NCBI GenBank assembly: GCA_938028765.1
Contig: CALIZF010000033.1
Location: forward strand, 1 to 59,174
Direction of reading: 5' to 3'
DNA from: an uncultured Paracoccaceae bacterium
GTDB lineage: Bacteria; Pseudomonadota; Alphaproteobacteria; Rhodobacterales; Rhodobacteraceae
Length of the DNA stretch: 59,174 nucleotides
Part shown: in pieces, positions 34,920-44,172 of the stretch
Numbering within the stretch: position 1 is the stretch's first letter
Layout of the letters: every line of letters begins with the position of its first letter
Position numbers and translations under genes: made by a program
Notes under the pieces: model-generated
What the model was told of the DNA's origin: nothing
Seen by the model: only the letters and a program-made list of their open reading frames with translations
The model's database searches: none

Positions 34920-35729
34920 TCAATCGCCGGCGGCGCCGCGCCGCGGCAGCGCGTCGGCCAGCCGCATCGCGGCCGAGCCGGGCCGCAGGGGTTTCTGCTG
35001 GCTGGCGTGCGGCGCCCAGCCGGTCAGGGTGACCACCTCGAACAGCGTTGCGATGCCGCCTTCGGGGGCGGCTGCGGCCTTGGCGAGCCGCCGGGCGGCC
35101 TCGGCCAGCACCGCGCGCCGCGTTGGCCGGCGCAGGCGGCCGGCCAGGGCGTTCGCTTCGCCCATGGCGCGCAGGTCGCGCATCAAAGCGAGGGGATCGG
35201 GGTGAACGACCCGCAGGACGGCGGAATCGGCCACCGGCAGCGCAAGGCCCGCCCGCGGCAGAAGATCGCCCAGATCGCGGATTTCGGCCATCGGCAACAC
35301 GCGCGGCGACAGGCCGCCGGACACCTCCGCCTCGGCCTCGGCCAGCGCGGCGCGCAGCTCGCCCAGGGTGCGCCCGGCAAACAACGCGCCGAGGAACAGT
35401 CCGTCGGGGCGCAGTGCGCGGGCGCATTGCACGATCTGCCCTACCGGATCGTCCATCCAGTGCAGGCTCAGGGCATGGATGACGAGGTCGTGCTCGCCAT
35501 CGTCCAGCCCGAGAAGGTCGGCCGGCGGCACGATCCGCGCGCCCGGCAGGCGGCCCGCCCAGACCTGCGGAAAGGGCGTCACGACGGCGGGGCTGGTGAA
35601 CGATCTGTTAACCTCCGCGATCCTAGCCTGCAGATCGTCGGCCACGGCCGCCTGCAGGTAGAATGCGGTCGCGCGGCGACGGTTGCGGGCCAGCGCGGCG
35701 GGGTCTGTCAGGCGCGGGGGCATCGGCAT
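34920..35729 (-). CDS. Methyltransferase-like protein (BioC/NDUFAF5-related), motif I not evident
   Basis: This 269-residue protein is recognisable as a class I SAM-methyltransferase relative by HDLVIHALSLHWMDDPVGQI and ARALRPDGLFLGALFAG (motifs after the acidic loop). The glycine-rich motif I (DxGxGxG) that should stand near residue 50 is not seen; the segment reads PFPQVWAGRLPGARIV. Rhodobacterales carry similar proteins, so this is probably a family trait rather than damage. It may be catalytically altered. ATG 35729 (or 35723) lies only 27 bp from the divergent comF start, so the two promoters must overlap or read into each other. Confidence 0.72.
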   Translation of the reverse strand: MPMPPRLTDPAALARNRRRATAFYLQAAVADDLQARIAEVNRSFTSPAVVTPFPQVWAGRLPGARIVPPADLLGLDDGEHDLVIHALSLHWMDDPVGQIVQCARALRPDGLFLGALFAGRTLGELRAALAEAEAEVSGGLSPRVLPMAEIRDLGDLLPRAGLALPVADSAVLRVVHPDPLALMRDLRAMGEANALAGRLRRPTRRAVLAEAARRLAKAAAAPEGGIATLFEVVTLTGWAPHASQQKPLRPGSAAMRLADALPRRGAAGD

Positions 35730-35756
35730 CTGGGGCGGTCCGGGAAAGGGTTCGGC

Positions 35757-36479
35757 ATGGCATTGCAGGCAGCGTTGCGCCTTGTCTACCCGCCGCAATG
35801 CCTGACCTGCGATGCGCTGGTTACGAGCGACTTCGGGCTTTGCGCCGCATGCTGGCGCGACACGCCTTTCGTTGCCGGCACCGTCTGCGACCGGTGCGGC
35901 GCGCCCCTGCCGGGTGCCGATGACGGGTCCGGCGCGATCTGCGACGACTGCCTGCGGATCGCCCGGCCCTGGCGGCAGGGGCGGGCCGCGATGCTTTACG
36001 ACGGCAACGGGCGGCGGCTGGTGCTCGCGCTGAAGCACGGCGACCGGCTGGATCTCGCCCGGCCGGCGGCGGCCTGGCTTGCCCGCGCCGGCAGGCCCGT
36101 CCTGAGGCCGGGGATGCTGATTGCGCCGGTGCCGATGCACTGGCGGCGGCTTCTGCAGCGGCGCTTCAACCAGGCGGCGGTGCTGTCGGCCGCACTGGCC
36201 CGCCTGACCGGCCTCGACCATTGTCCCGACCTTCTGGTGCGCGTTCGCGCCACGCCCTCGCAGGACGGGCGCGACAGGGACGGCCGGTTCCGCAACGTCG
36301 CGGCGGCGATCCGCGCCCATCCGCGCCGCGCCGGACGGATGGAGGGGCGGCATGTCCTTCTGGTCGATGACGTGTTCACCTCGGGCGCGACCTTCGCGGC
36401 AGCGGCCGAGGCCTGCCTTGCGGCCGGGGCGGCAGAGGTGTCGGTGCTGGCACTGGCGCGCGTGGCCAAAGGGGCCTAG
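35757..36479 (+). CDS. comF: ComF/GntX-family phosphoribosyltransferase-domain protein
   Basis: This 240-residue protein has an N-terminal double zinc finger (CLTC, CAAC, CDRCG, CDDC within residues 15-65) and a C-terminal phosphoribosyltransferase domain with the PRPP loop VLLVDDVFTSGAT. The middle part has APVPMHWRRLLQRRFNQA, typical of ComF. In naturally competent bacteria ComF aids uptake of single-stranded DNA; elsewhere the role is unclear. ATG 35757 was chosen because the family begins just before the first CxxC. It is followed 28 nt later by grxC. Confidence 0.9.
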   Translation: MALQAALRLVYPPQCLTCDALVTSDFGLCAACWRDTPFVAGTVCDRCGAPLPGADDGSGAICDDCLRIARPWRQGRAAMLYDGNGRRLVLALKHGDRLDLARPAAAWLARAGRPVLRPGMLIAPVPMHWRRLLQRRFNQAAVLSAALARLTGLDHCPDLLVRVRATPSQDGRDRDGRFRNVAAAIRAHPRRAGRMEGRHVLLVDDVFTSGATFAAAAEACLAAGAAEVSVLALARVAKGA

Positions 36480-36507
36480 ATCCGGCACCGGACAGCCGGA
36501 GGGATCG

Positions 36508-36771
36508 ATGCAGGCGGTCGAGATCTATACCACCCCGCTCTGCGGTTACTGCCTTGCCGCGAAGGCCTTGCTGACGCGCAAGGGCGTGGCCTTCCGGGAA
36601 ATCGACGTCAGCCGCGACGCCGCGCTGCGCCAGGCGATGGCGGAGCGTGCAGGCGGCCGCCGCACGGTGCCTCAGGTCTTCATCGGCGGGCGGCATGTCG
36701 GCGGGTCCGACGACCTCCACGCGCTCGACCGCGCCGGGCTGCTCGATTCGCTGCTGGCCGGCCGGGACTAG
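36508..36771 (+). CDS. grxC: Glutaredoxin 3
   Basis: This 87-residue protein has the glutaredoxin fold with active-site CGYC (residues 12-15) instead of the more common CPYC. The TVPQVFIGGRHVGGSDDL glutathione-binding segment follows. It reduces disulfides using glutathione in the cytoplasm. ATG 36508 follows GGAGGGA. The ComF-GrxC-nitrilase-MarR order on one strand with small gaps suggests a shared transcript. Confidence 0.95.
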   Translation: MQAVEIYTTPLCGYCLAAKALLTRKGVAFREIDVSRDAALRQAMAERAGGRRTVPQVFIGGRHVGGSDDLHALDRAGLLDSLLAGRD

Positions 36772-36776
36772 GGCCG

Positions 36777-37613
36777 ATGCGCGCGGGGCTGCTCCAGCTG
36801 ACCGTGACGGACGATCCGGCGACGAACCTGCCGGGCACCCTCGCGCTGGTTCGCCGGGCGGCCGCAGGGGGCGCGGGCTTCGTCCTGACGCCCGAGATGA
36901 CGAATGCGCTGTCGTCCTCGCGCGCGCGGCAGCGGGCGCTGTTCCGGCACGAGGACGCCGATCCGACCCTGGCGGCCCTGCGGAACGAGGCGGCGCGGGG
37001 GGGGCTTTGGCTGCTCGTGGGCTCGCTCGGCCTTCTGACGGACGACGACGCGGAGGGGCGCTTTGCCAATCGCAGCTTCCTCATCGCGCCCGACGGCGGC
37101 ATCGCCGCGCGCTATGACAAGATCCACCTGTTTGACGTGACCGTGTCGGACACCGAGGTCTATCGCGAATCGCAGGGCTATCGGCCCGGCGGGCGGGCGG
37201 TTGTCGCCGACACGCCGTTCGGGCGCATCGGCCTGACCGTGTGCTATGACCTGCGCTTCCCGCATCTCTACCGGCGGCTGGCGCAAGCGGGGGCCGAGAT
37301 CCTGACGGTGCCGGCCGCCTTCAACCATATCACCGGGGCGGCGCACTGGGACGCGCTGCTGCGCGCGCGCGCCATCGAATGCGGCGCCTGGGTTCTGGCA
37401 CCCGCGCAGACCGGCTTTCACGCGGAAACGGAAGGGCCCGGGCGGCGCACGCACGGGCATTCGCTGGCGGTCGATCCCTGGGGCCTGGTCGTGGCGGACG
37501 GCGGCACCGAACCCGGCGTCACCTATGCCGAGCTCGATCGCGCGGCGGTTGCGTCGGCGCGCGCCCGCATTCCGTCGCTGACCCACGACCGCCCCTTCGA
37601 CGGCCCCGGATGA
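36777..37613 (+). CDS. Nitrilase-superfamily carbon-nitrogen hydrolase (Nit1/Nit2-like)
   Basis: This 278-residue amidase has the Glu-Lys-Cys catalytic triad: Glu40 in LTPEMTN, lysine in RYDKIHLFDV and cysteine in GLTVCYDLRFP. YDKIHLFDV plus CYDLRFP fit the Nit1/Nit2 branch, whose members deaminate damaged glutathione or hydrolyse omega-amides of 2-oxo acids. The glutaredoxin gene 5 nt upstream makes a glutathione-repair role attractive, but this is inferred from context. The stop overlaps the start of the MarR gene (ATGA). Confidence 0.9.
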   Translation: MRAGLLQLTVTDDPATNLPGTLALVRRAAAGGAGFVLTPEMTNALSSSRARQRALFRHEDADPTLAALRNEAARGGLWLLVGSLGLLTDDDAEGRFANRSFLIAPDGGIAARYDKIHLFDVTVSDTEVYRESQGYRPGGRAVVADTPFGRIGLTVCYDLRFPHLYRRLAQAGAEILTVPAAFNHITGAAHWDALLRARAIECGAWVLAPAQTGFHAETEGPGRRTHGHSLAVDPWGLVVADGGTEPGVTYAELDRAAVASARARIPSLTHDRPFDGPG

Positions 37614-38050
37614 CCGACCGGACCGAGGATATCGCCGTCGCCCTCTTCGCCGAGATCTTCATGGCCGATCAGCTCGCCCGCAGCCGGATCGGGCGGGCGC
37701 TGCCGAGGGGGATGGAGCTTTCGCACTTCACCGTGCTGAACCACCTTGCCCGCGTGGGCGAGGAGCGCACGCCCGCACAGCTTGCCCGCGCCTTCCACGT
37801 CACGCGCGGGGCCATCTCGAACACGCTGTCGCGGCTGGAATGGGCCGGATACATCCACGTCCGGCCCGACTGGGACGACGCCCGGCGCAAGTTCGTCTCG
37901 ATCAGCCCGTCCGGCCGGGCGGCGCGCGATGCCGCCGTGCAGGCCATCGCGCCGATGATCGCCGAGGCGGTGACGGCGATCGGCCCGGACCGCGTCCGGT
38001 CGATCCTTCCCGTCCTGCGCGAGCTGCGCGCACGCCTCGACACCGAGTGA
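37610..38050 (+). CDS. MarR-family transcriptional regulator
   Basis: This 146-residue winged helix-turn-helix protein has RTPAQLARAFHVTRGAISN as the DNA-binding helices and the wing in HVRPDWDDARRKFVSIS. Helical dimerisation segments stand at both ends. ATG 37610 overlaps the nitrilase stop, so the two are coupled. The target is unknown. MarR proteins often respond to phenolic or oxidised ligands. No obvious palindromic operator was found in the short spacers around it. Confidence 0.9.
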   Translation: MTDRTEDIAVALFAEIFMADQLARSRIGRALPRGMELSHFTVLNHLARVGEERTPAQLARAFHVTRGAISNTLSRLEWAGYIHVRPDWDDARRKFVSISPSGRAARDAAVQAIAPMIAEAVTAIGPDRVRSILPVLRELRARLDTE

Positions 38051-38151
38051 CGCGCGGTTGATCTGGCGCAAGGCGGCGGCGCCGGCCTGCGGTCAATGAT
38101 CGCGCGACCGGCGGCAACCGGCCGACGGACTCCGCACAAGGGCCACGATCC

Positions 38152-39159
38152 ATGCCGACCGAACCGCTGCTGCCGCCCGCCGCCGCCGGCGATGCCGCCG
38201 TCGATCTCTTCGCCTTCGACGAGGTCACGGGCGGGCTTGTCTTCGTAGCGGGCTTCGCCACGCTCGCCGATGCGCTGGCAGCTGCCGAGCCGAACGACCG
38301 CATCATCGTCAACACCGCCGAGGGCACCGGCGGCGACACCGTGGTGACGAAGGACTTCCTGTTCATCGAGGCGCCTGCGGGCTTCACCGCGCGGATCAAG
38401 CTCAGCGACGATCCGGCCGACGACGTGAACTATCTGTCGCTGTCGGGCGCGGCGGATTTTTATGTCCACGGCAACGACCTCGACAACAACATCTTCGGAT
38501 CGGTCGGGAACGACCTCATCGTCGGCTTCGGCGGGAATGATTTCCTTGAAGGTTTCATCGGCGACGACCGGGTGTTCGGCGGGCCTGGCAACGACACCGT
38601 CCTGGGGATGGAGGGCAACGATCAGCTCTGGGGCGACGACGGGTCCGACGAGGTGCTGGGCGATGACGGGAACGACACGATCAATGGCGGCACGGGCGAC
38701 GATACCCTCTCGGGCGGGGACGGGCGCGACATCCTGAAGGGCAACGGCGGCAACGATTCGCTCGACGGCGGCAGGGGCGGCGACCGTCTGCTGGGCGGCG
38801 CCGGCCGAGACACGATGGACGGCGGCGCGGGCAACGACGTGCTGACGGGCGGCAAGGGGCGCGACGTGATGCGCGGCGGCGACGGCGCCGACCGCTTCGT
38901 CTTCGCCGCCGGCGATTCCGCCACGGGTGCTGCGCGCGACGTGATCGAGGATTTCGCGGCGGGGATCGACAAGCTCGACCTGTCCGGCATCGCCGAGGGG
39001 CTCGCGTTCGTGGGCGGCCGGGCGTTCCGGGGCAATCCGGGCGAGGTGCGGTATTCCGGCGGGATCGTGTCGGTCGATATCGACGGCGACAGGGTGGCGG
39101 ATCTGCGCATCGCCCTGACCGATGCGCCCGCGATCGGCGACGGCGACTTGCTGCTCTAG
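38152..39159 (+). CDS. RTX (hemolysin-type calcium-binding repeat) protein
   Basis: This 335-residue acidic protein has an N-terminal domain of about 120 residues without known motifs. A run of roughly a dozen glycine/aspartate nonapeptide repeats (GGxGxDxxx) follows at residues 125-245. The C terminus (DRFVFAAGDSATG, DVIEDFAAGIDKLDLSG) is the usual RTX tail that carries the type I secretion signal. It should bind calcium and be exported by a type I system. No such transporter genes are nearby. A degraded repeat fragment follows at 39301. Confidence 0.92.
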   Translation: MPTEPLLPPAAAGDAAVDLFAFDEVTGGLVFVAGFATLADALAAAEPNDRIIVNTAEGTGGDTVVTKDFLFIEAPAGFTARIKLSDDPADDVNYLSLSGAADFYVHGNDLDNNIFGSVGNDLIVGFGGNDFLEGFIGDDRVFGGPGNDTVLGMEGNDQLWGDDGSDEVLGDDGNDTINGGTGDDTLSGGDGRDILKGNGGNDSLDGGRGGDRLLGGAGRDTMDGGAGNDVLTGGKGRDVMRGGDGADRFVFAAGDSATGAARDVIEDFAAGIDKLDLSGIAEGLAFVGGRAFRGNPGEVRYSGGIVSVDIDGDRVADLRIALTDAPAIGDGDLLL

Positions 39160-39300
39160 CGCGATCGACCCGGAGGCGGCGGGGGCCCCCTCGACTTGCG
39201 CATCTGTCGGGGCGGCGTGATGTGACGTGATCGCGCCTGGCCGGCGCGGCCGGGTTCGCCCGCGCGGCGCCGGCATGAACGACGCACGGCGCTTGCGTCG

Positions 39301-39610
39301 ATGCGCAATCCGTCTTTGCCGCCCGCTGCCGGGGTCGGCGGTCCGGTCGGCATCCGTGTCGGCGACCCCGACCCTGATGATATCGTCCCGGTCGGCGCGG
39401 GCGACGACAGACCGAACGGCGGCGCGGGCGCGGACGTGCCGGTCGGGGGCGGCGGCGATGCGCCGGCCCGCGAGGCGGGCGATGACATCGTTGCGGCGGG
39501 CGCGGGCGCGATCCGCCAGCCCGGCAGCCCCGGGCCGACCGCCGACGATCTGCTTGTGCAAGGCGCTGGCGCATCGGCCGCCGTGCGTTCAATCTGCCTG
39601 TCGGCAGGCG
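39301..39610 (+). pseudogene. Degenerate RTX-repeat fragment
   Basis: An open frame starting at ATG 39301 encodes about 70 residues that look like worn RTX nonapeptides, including VGAGDDRPNGGAGADVPVG and EAGDDIVAAGAGA. It then runs into an unrelated frame of the next gene. One unit (GGAGADVPV) fits GGxGxDxxx exactly, and flanking units match partly. No ribosome-binding site or RTX C-terminal tail is present. It is most simply the remnant of a second RTX gene downstream of the intact one. Chance composition in GC-rich DNA cannot be excluded. Confidence 0.45.
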
Positions 39611-39628
39611 CGGGGAGGAGGAAGGGGC

Positions 39629-40984
39629 ATGGCCGGACTGACGGAACTCGACTGGCCCGACCACGGCGAGCCCGACCTGCCGCCCGCCGTCGCGGCGGCC
39701 GAGCTGGCGGTGCGGATCGCGGCGCTGCGGTCGGCGATGGCGGGGCGCGGGCTCGACCTTCTGGTGATCTACGGCGACCGCGAACACGCCGCCAACCTTG
39801 CCTGGGCGACGGGATACGACCCGCGGTTCGAAGAGGCGCTGCTGATCCTGCCTGCCGAGGGCAGGCCCGTCCTTGCGGCCGGGAACGAGGGGTTGGGCTA
39901 TGCCGCGGCCACGCCGCTGGCCCGCGACGGGACGCTGGACCTGGCGCTGGTGCCGGCGCTGTCGCTGCTGTCGCAGCCGCGCGAGGGCGAGCGGCTGGAT
40001 CGCCTGATCGCCCGCACCGTCCCGGCGGGGGCGCGCGCGGGCACCGTCGGCTGGAAATACTGGGGGCCGGAGGAGACGGATGATCCTGCAGCCGCGATCG
40101 AGATCCCGGCCCTGATCGCCGACCTCCTGCGCGCGCGGGCGGGGCGGGTGGACAACGCGACGGACCTGCTGATGCACCCCGGCCACGGCCTGCGGACGCG
40201 GGTTGATGCGGACGGGATCGCGCGGCTCGAATTCGCCAACCGGATGGCCGCGGGGGCAGTGCGGCGGATGATGGCGGCGCTGCGCCCCGGCATGACCGAT
40301 TTTGCCGCCGTGGCGGCTGCGGGCCTCGGCGGCCTGCCGCTGTCATGTCACGTCACCTTCGCCACCGGGGGACGACCGGGGCTTGCCGGCCCCTCGGGGC
40401 AGGTGCTCCGCGCAGGGCAGCCGGCCAGCTTCAACATCGGCCACTGGGGCGCCAACATCTGCCGCGCCGGATGGCTGGCGGCAGGGCCGTCCGATGCGCC
40501 GCCCGGCCACCTTGCCGATTTCGTCCTGCCCTATGTTTCGGCCTGCGCCGAATGGCTGTCGCTCATGCGGCCCGGCGTTGCGGGCGGGGCGGTGCAGGCG
40601 GCGATGGACCGCCGCCTTGCCGGCTTCGGCGTGACGCTGAACCCCGGCCATCTGATCGGCGACGACGAATGGATCGCGTCCCCGATCGCGCCCGGTTCCG
40701 ACCTGCCGCTGGCCTCGGGCATGGCGATGCAGCTCGACATCATCCCCGACCATCCGGTGCACGGCTCGACCCGGATGGAGGACGGCTATGTGCTGGCCGA
40801 TGCAGACCTGCGGGCGGATCTGGCGGCCCGCCATCCGGCGGTCGCGGCCCGCTGCAGGGCGCGCGCGGCGGTGATGGCGCGCCTTGGCCTGCCGGTGCCC
40901 GACACGCTTCTGCCGCTGGCCGACACCTGCGGGATCGTCGCCCCGTTCCTCTTCGCGCCGCGCCGCGTCGTTTCCCTTGCGTGA
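39629..40984 (+). CDS. M24 peptidase-like protein (creatinase/Xaa-Pro aminopeptidase fold)
   Basis: This 451-residue protein has a creatinase N-terminal-type domain (LDLLVIYGDREHAANLAWATG) followed by a pita-bread C-terminal domain. In the latter the PGHLIGDDEW segment matches the metal-site histidine and STRMEDGYVL matches the last glutamate. The first two metal-ligand aspartates seem lost (SFNIGHWGANICRAG where D and D are expected), and the next glutamate is replaced in MQLDIIP. It is therefore probably not a metallopeptidase. A creatinase-like, metal-free hydrolase is one possibility. ATG 39629 has a strong GGGGAGGAGGAAGG upstream. Confidence 0.78.
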   Translation: MAGLTELDWPDHGEPDLPPAVAAAELAVRIAALRSAMAGRGLDLLVIYGDREHAANLAWATGYDPRFEEALLILPAEGRPVLAAGNEGLGYAAATPLARDGTLDLALVPALSLLSQPREGERLDRLIARTVPAGARAGTVGWKYWGPEETDDPAAAIEIPALIADLLRARAGRVDNATDLLMHPGHGLRTRVDADGIARLEFANRMAAGAVRRMMAALRPGMTDFAAVAAAGLGGLPLSCHVTFATGGRPGLAGPSGQVLRAGQPASFNIGHWGANICRAGWLAAGPSDAPPGHLADFVLPYVSACAEWLSLMRPGVAGGAVQAAMDRRLAGFGVTLNPGHLIGDDEWIASPIAPGSDLPLASGMAMQLDIIPDHPVHGSTRMEDGYVLADADLRADLAARHPAVAARCRARAAVMARLGLPVPDTLLPLADTCGIVAPFLFAPRRVVSLA

Positions 40985-41082
40985 GGGCGCCAGCCTGCCG
41001 CGCAGCGACCGCGCGCCTGCGCCGCCCCGGCCGGGCCGCGCCCCAGGCCCCGGCGGCGGGCCGGCGCCGGCGCCCGGGGGCC

Positions 41083-41871
41083 TCAGCCTGCGGGAGGGGT
41101 CCGGGGCCGGACGCTGGCGGTGACGTAGTTCACGCTCAGGTCGCGGTCCGACAGGCTCCAGGACCACGCGAGAGGGTTGAAGACCATGCCCTTGCGGTCC
41201 ACGGGCTCCAGCCCCGCGCGGCGCAGCAGGTCCGCCAGTTCGTCGGGGGTGATGAACTTGCGCCAGTCGTGGGTGCCCTTCGGCAGCCAGCGCATCACCC
41301 ATTCGGCCCCGACGATGGCCATGGCGAAGCTTTTCGCATTGCGGTTGATGGTCGAGCAGACCATCAGCCCGCCGGGGCGCAACAACGTGGCGCAGGCGGT
41401 CAGGAACGACAGGGGATCGGGCACATGTTCGACCACCTCCATGTTCAGGACCACATCGAACCGTTCGCCCGCCGCCGCCAGCGCCTCGGCCGTGGTCACC
41501 CGGTAGTCGATCGCAAGCCCCGACTGTTCGGCATGAAGCCGCGCCACGGGGATATTGCGCGCGGCCGGATCAACACCTACCACATCCGCGCCAAGCCGCG
41601 CCATCGGCTCGGACAAGAGGCCGCCCCCGCAGCCGATGTCGAGCAGGCGCAGCCCCGCGAAGGGCTGCGGCGCGGCGGGATCGCGCCCGAACTCGGCCGC
41701 GATCTGCGCCGTGATGTAGTCGAGCCGCGTGGGGTTCAGCATGTGCAGCGGCTTGAACTTGCCCTGCGGATCCCACCACTCGGCCGCCATCGCCTCGAAC
41801 TTGGCGATCTCGGCGGGGTCCACGGGGCGCCCCGGATCGGGGGCGATGGCGTCGGTCCGGTAGGCGGGCAT
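41083..41871 (-). CDS. ubiG: 3-demethylubiquinol/2-polyprenyl-6-hydroxyphenol O-methyltransferase
   Basis: This 262-residue SAM-dependent methyltransferase performs the two O-methylations of ubiquinone synthesis. It has the typical UbiG opening [20 protein letters not shown], motif [20 protein letters not shown], the [11 protein letters not shown] segment and [13 protein letters not shown] chose ATG 41871 with AAGGACGGA upstream; an upstream in-frame ATG at 41919 would add 16 residues without family support. It is divergent from the proline iminopeptidase gene. Confidence 0.95.
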   Translation of the reverse strand: MPAYRTDAIAPDPGRPVDPAEIAKFEAMAAEWWDPQGKFKPLHMLNPTRLDYITAQIAAEFGRDPAAPQPFAGLRLLDIGCGGGLLSEPMARLGADVVGVDPAARNIPVARLHAEQSGLAIDYRVTTAEALAAAGERFDVVLNMEVVEHVPDPLSFLTACATLLRPGGLMVCSTINRNAKSFAMAIVGAEWVMRWLPKGTHDWRKFITPDELADLLRRAGLEPVDRKGMVFNPLAWSWSLSDRDLSVNYVTASVRPRTPPAG

Positions 41872-42026
41872 GGCGTCCGTCCTTGTTGCGTCGATTGTGG
41901 ATATAGGCCCGCGCGGCACACCGGGCGAGCCTTCGGGGCCGGACAGGTTGGCGCAGCCACCCGGCGCGGTTGCACTTGCAGCGACGCCCCCGGCACGGCA
42001 GGGTTGCGCAGGCTCAAGGGGCAGGC

Positions 42027-42995
42027 ATGGACCGGACGACAGGCCACAAACGGGCAGGCGATCACCTTTACCCGCCGCTCGACCCGTTCGATCAGCGCGT
42101 GATCGACACGGGCGACGGGCATCGCGTCTATGTCGAACAGTGCGGGCATCCCCTGGGGCAGCCGGTCATCGTGCTGCACGGCGGCCCCGGCGGGGGATGC
42201 AGCCCCGCGATGCGCCGCTATTTCGACCCCGAGTATTACCGCGTCATCCTGTTCGACCAGCGCGGCTGCGGCCGGTCGCGCCCCCATGCCAGCGTCGAGG
42301 CCAACACGACCTGGCACCTCGTGGAGGACATCGAGACGATCCGCCGGGGCCTGGGCATCGACCGCTGGATCGCCTTCGGGGGCTCGTGGGGCGCCACGCT
42401 CGCCCTCGTCTACGCGATCACCCATCCCGAACGGGTGGTCCACCTCGTGCTGCGCGGCGTGTTCCTGATGACGGCCGCCGAACTCGCCTGGTTCTACGGC
42501 GGCGGGGCGGGCGCCTTCTTCCCGGCCGAATGGGCGCGCTTTTCCTCCGCGATTCCCGAAGCCGAACGTCACGACCTGATCGGCGCCTACCACCGCCGCC
42601 TGTTCAGCGGGAACCTGATGGAAGAGACGCGCTTCGCCCGGCTCTGGGCGGGGTGGGAAAACGCGCTGGCCTCGATCGCGCACGAGGGCACGCCGGGGGA
42701 AAGCCCCGGCGAATACGCCCGCGCCTTCGCCCGGCTCGAGAACCACTACTTCCTGAACGGCGGGTTCCTCGACCGCGACGGCTGGATCCTCGACCAGCGC
42801 CACCGGATCGCCGACATGCCGGCCACCATCGTGCAGGGCCGCTACGACATGATCTGTCCGCCCGTCTCGGCCTGGCGGCTGGCCGAAGGCTGGCGGCGGG
42901 CCGAGTTGCGCATGGTGCCTCTCGCCGGGCACGCCCTGTCCGAACCGGGGATCAGTGCGGAACTGGTCCGCGTGATGCAGGATCTGCGCGCGTGA
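42027..42995 (+). CDS. pip: Proline iminopeptidase
   Basis: This 322-residue alpha/beta-hydrolase releases N-terminal proline from peptides. Family marks are [19 protein letters not shown] at the N terminus, the oxyanion segment [21 protein letters not shown], the nucleophile serine in [11 protein letters not shown], the aspartate in GRYDMICPP and the histidine in [11 protein letters not shown] 42027 is preceded by AAGGGG. The stop overlaps the GTG start of a nitrilase-family gene (GTGA), so the two are co-expressed. Confidence 0.95.
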   Translation: MDRTTGHKRAGDHLYPPLDPFDQRVIDTGDGHRVYVEQCGHPLGQPVIVLHGGPGGGCSPAMRRYFDPEYYRVILFDQRGCGRSRPHASVEANTTWHLVEDIETIRRGLGIDRWIAFGGSWGATLALVYAITHPERVVHLVLRGVFLMTAAELAWFYGGGAGAFFPAEWARFSSAIPEAERHDLIGAYHRRLFSGNLMEETRFARLWAGWENALASIAHEGTPGESPGEYARAFARLENHYFLNGGFLDRDGWILDQRHRIADMPATIVQGRYDMICPPVSAWRLAEGWRRAELRMVPLAGHALSEPGISAELVRVMQDLRA

Positions 42996-43882
42996 CGGAT
43001 GCGGTGACCATCGCCGCGGCCGCCTATCCGCTGACCTGGCTCGACGGCTGGACAGGCTATGAGGCGAAGCTGGCCGACTGGGTCGGCCGCGCGGCCGCCG
43101 CAGGGGCGGACCTGGTCGTGTTCCCCGAATACGGCGCGATGGAGCTTGCCGCGCTCGGCGGGCCGGCGGTCGCGGCCGATCTGGAAGGGGCGCTGCGCGA
43201 GGTTGCGCGCCACCGGCCGGCGGCCGACGCGGCGCACCTGCGCCTGGCCGCGGCGCATGGCGTGCACATCCTCGGCGCCTCGGGTCCGGTCTGGGATGGG
43301 GGCGCGCGGCCGGTGAACCGCGCGACGCTCTACGGCCCCAAAGGAATCGTCGGGCACCAGGACAAGCAGATCATGACGCGGTTCGAACGCGAGGAATGGC
43401 ATGTCGAACCGGGCGGGCCGCTTCGGGTGTTCGATACGCCCCTCGCCCCCCTCGGCGTCGTCATCTGCTACGACAGCGAATTTCCCCTGCTGGCGCGGCG
43501 CCTGATCGAAGGCGGCGCAGAGATCCTGCTCGCCCCGTCCTGCACCGAAACGCTGGCGGGCTTCACCCGCGTCCGCGTGGGGTCGATGGCGCGCGCGCTG
43601 GAAAACCAGTGCGTGGTCGCGCACAGCGCCGTCGTCGGCGCCGCGCCGTGGTGCGCCGGGTGCGAGCTGAGCCGCGGCTGCGCCGCGATCTATGGCCCGC
43701 CCGACCGCGGCTGGCCGGAAACCGGCATCCTCGCGCAGTCGCCGATGGACGAACCCGGTTTCGCCGTCGCCACCGTCAGCCGCGCGGCCATCGCACAGGT
43801 GCGCGCGGGCGGAGGCGTGCTGAACCACCGCCACTGGGACGAACAGGCCGCGCGCCTGGCCACCGGCGCGCCGACCCCTTGA
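42992..43882 (+). CDS. Nitrilase-superfamily carbon-nitrogen hydrolase (second)
   Basis: This 296-residue hydrolase has Glu46 in VVFPEYGAM, the lysine in [11 protein letters not shown] and the cysteine in [17 protein letters not shown] as the catalytic triad. It also has a cysteine-rich segment near [12 protein letters not shown] that could bind metal or be structural. It belongs to a different branch from the 36777-37613 protein. The GTG start at 42992 overlaps the proline iminopeptidase stop. Substrates in this branch are amides or N-carbamoyl compounds; the exact one is unknown. Confidence 0.87.
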   Translation: MTDAVTIAAAAYPLTWLDGWTGYEAKLADWVGRAAAAGADLVVFPEYGAMELAALGGPAVAADLEGALREVARHRPAADAAHLRLAAAHGVHILGASGPVWDGGARPVNRATLYGPKGIVGHQDKQIMTRFEREEWHVEPGGPLRVFDTPLAPLGVVICYDSEFPLLARRLIEGGAEILLAPSCTETLAGFTRVRVGSMARALENQCVVAHSAVVGAAPWCAGCELSRGCAAIYGPPDRGWPETGILAQSPMDEPGFAVATVSRAAIAQVRAGGGVLNHRHWDEQAARLATGAPTP

Positions 43883-43953
43883 TTTCCGGCGCGGATGCGC
43901 GCATCTACCGGTGCGCCTGCGGATTCCGCGGGCCAATTCTGTTTGGAGCGCCC

Positions 43954-44172
43954 ATGGCCAAGGAAGAACTGCTCGAATTTCCCGGCGTCGTGAAGGAACT
44001 CCTGCCGAATGCGACGTTTCGGGTCGAGCTGGAAAATGGCCACGAGATCATTGCGCATACGGCGGGGAAGATGCGGAAGAACCGCATCCGGGTTCTGGCG
44101 GGCGACCGGGTGCAGGTCGAGATGACGCCCTATGACCTGACGAAGGGCCGGATCAACTACCGCTTCAAGTGA
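43954..44172 (+). CDS. infA: Translation initiation factor IF-1
   Basis: This 72-residue S1-fold protein is nearly identical to the family pattern: [39 protein letters not shown] and [22 protein letters not shown]-1 blocks the ribosomal A site during initiation. A possible promoter is TTGATT (43879) with CATCTA 17 bp later. The stop overlaps the maf GTG start (GTGA). The infA-maf-rne/rng-yacG order is a common alphaproteobacterial cluster. Confidence 0.98.
   Translation: MAKEELLEFPGVVKELLPNATFRVELENGHEIIAHTAGKMRKNRIRVLAGDRVQVEMTPYDLTKGRINYRFK

Noticed and set aside
41872-41919. Upstream ATG for ubiG
   Set aside because: The extra residues do not resemble UbiG and the downstream ATG has a better ribosome-binding site.
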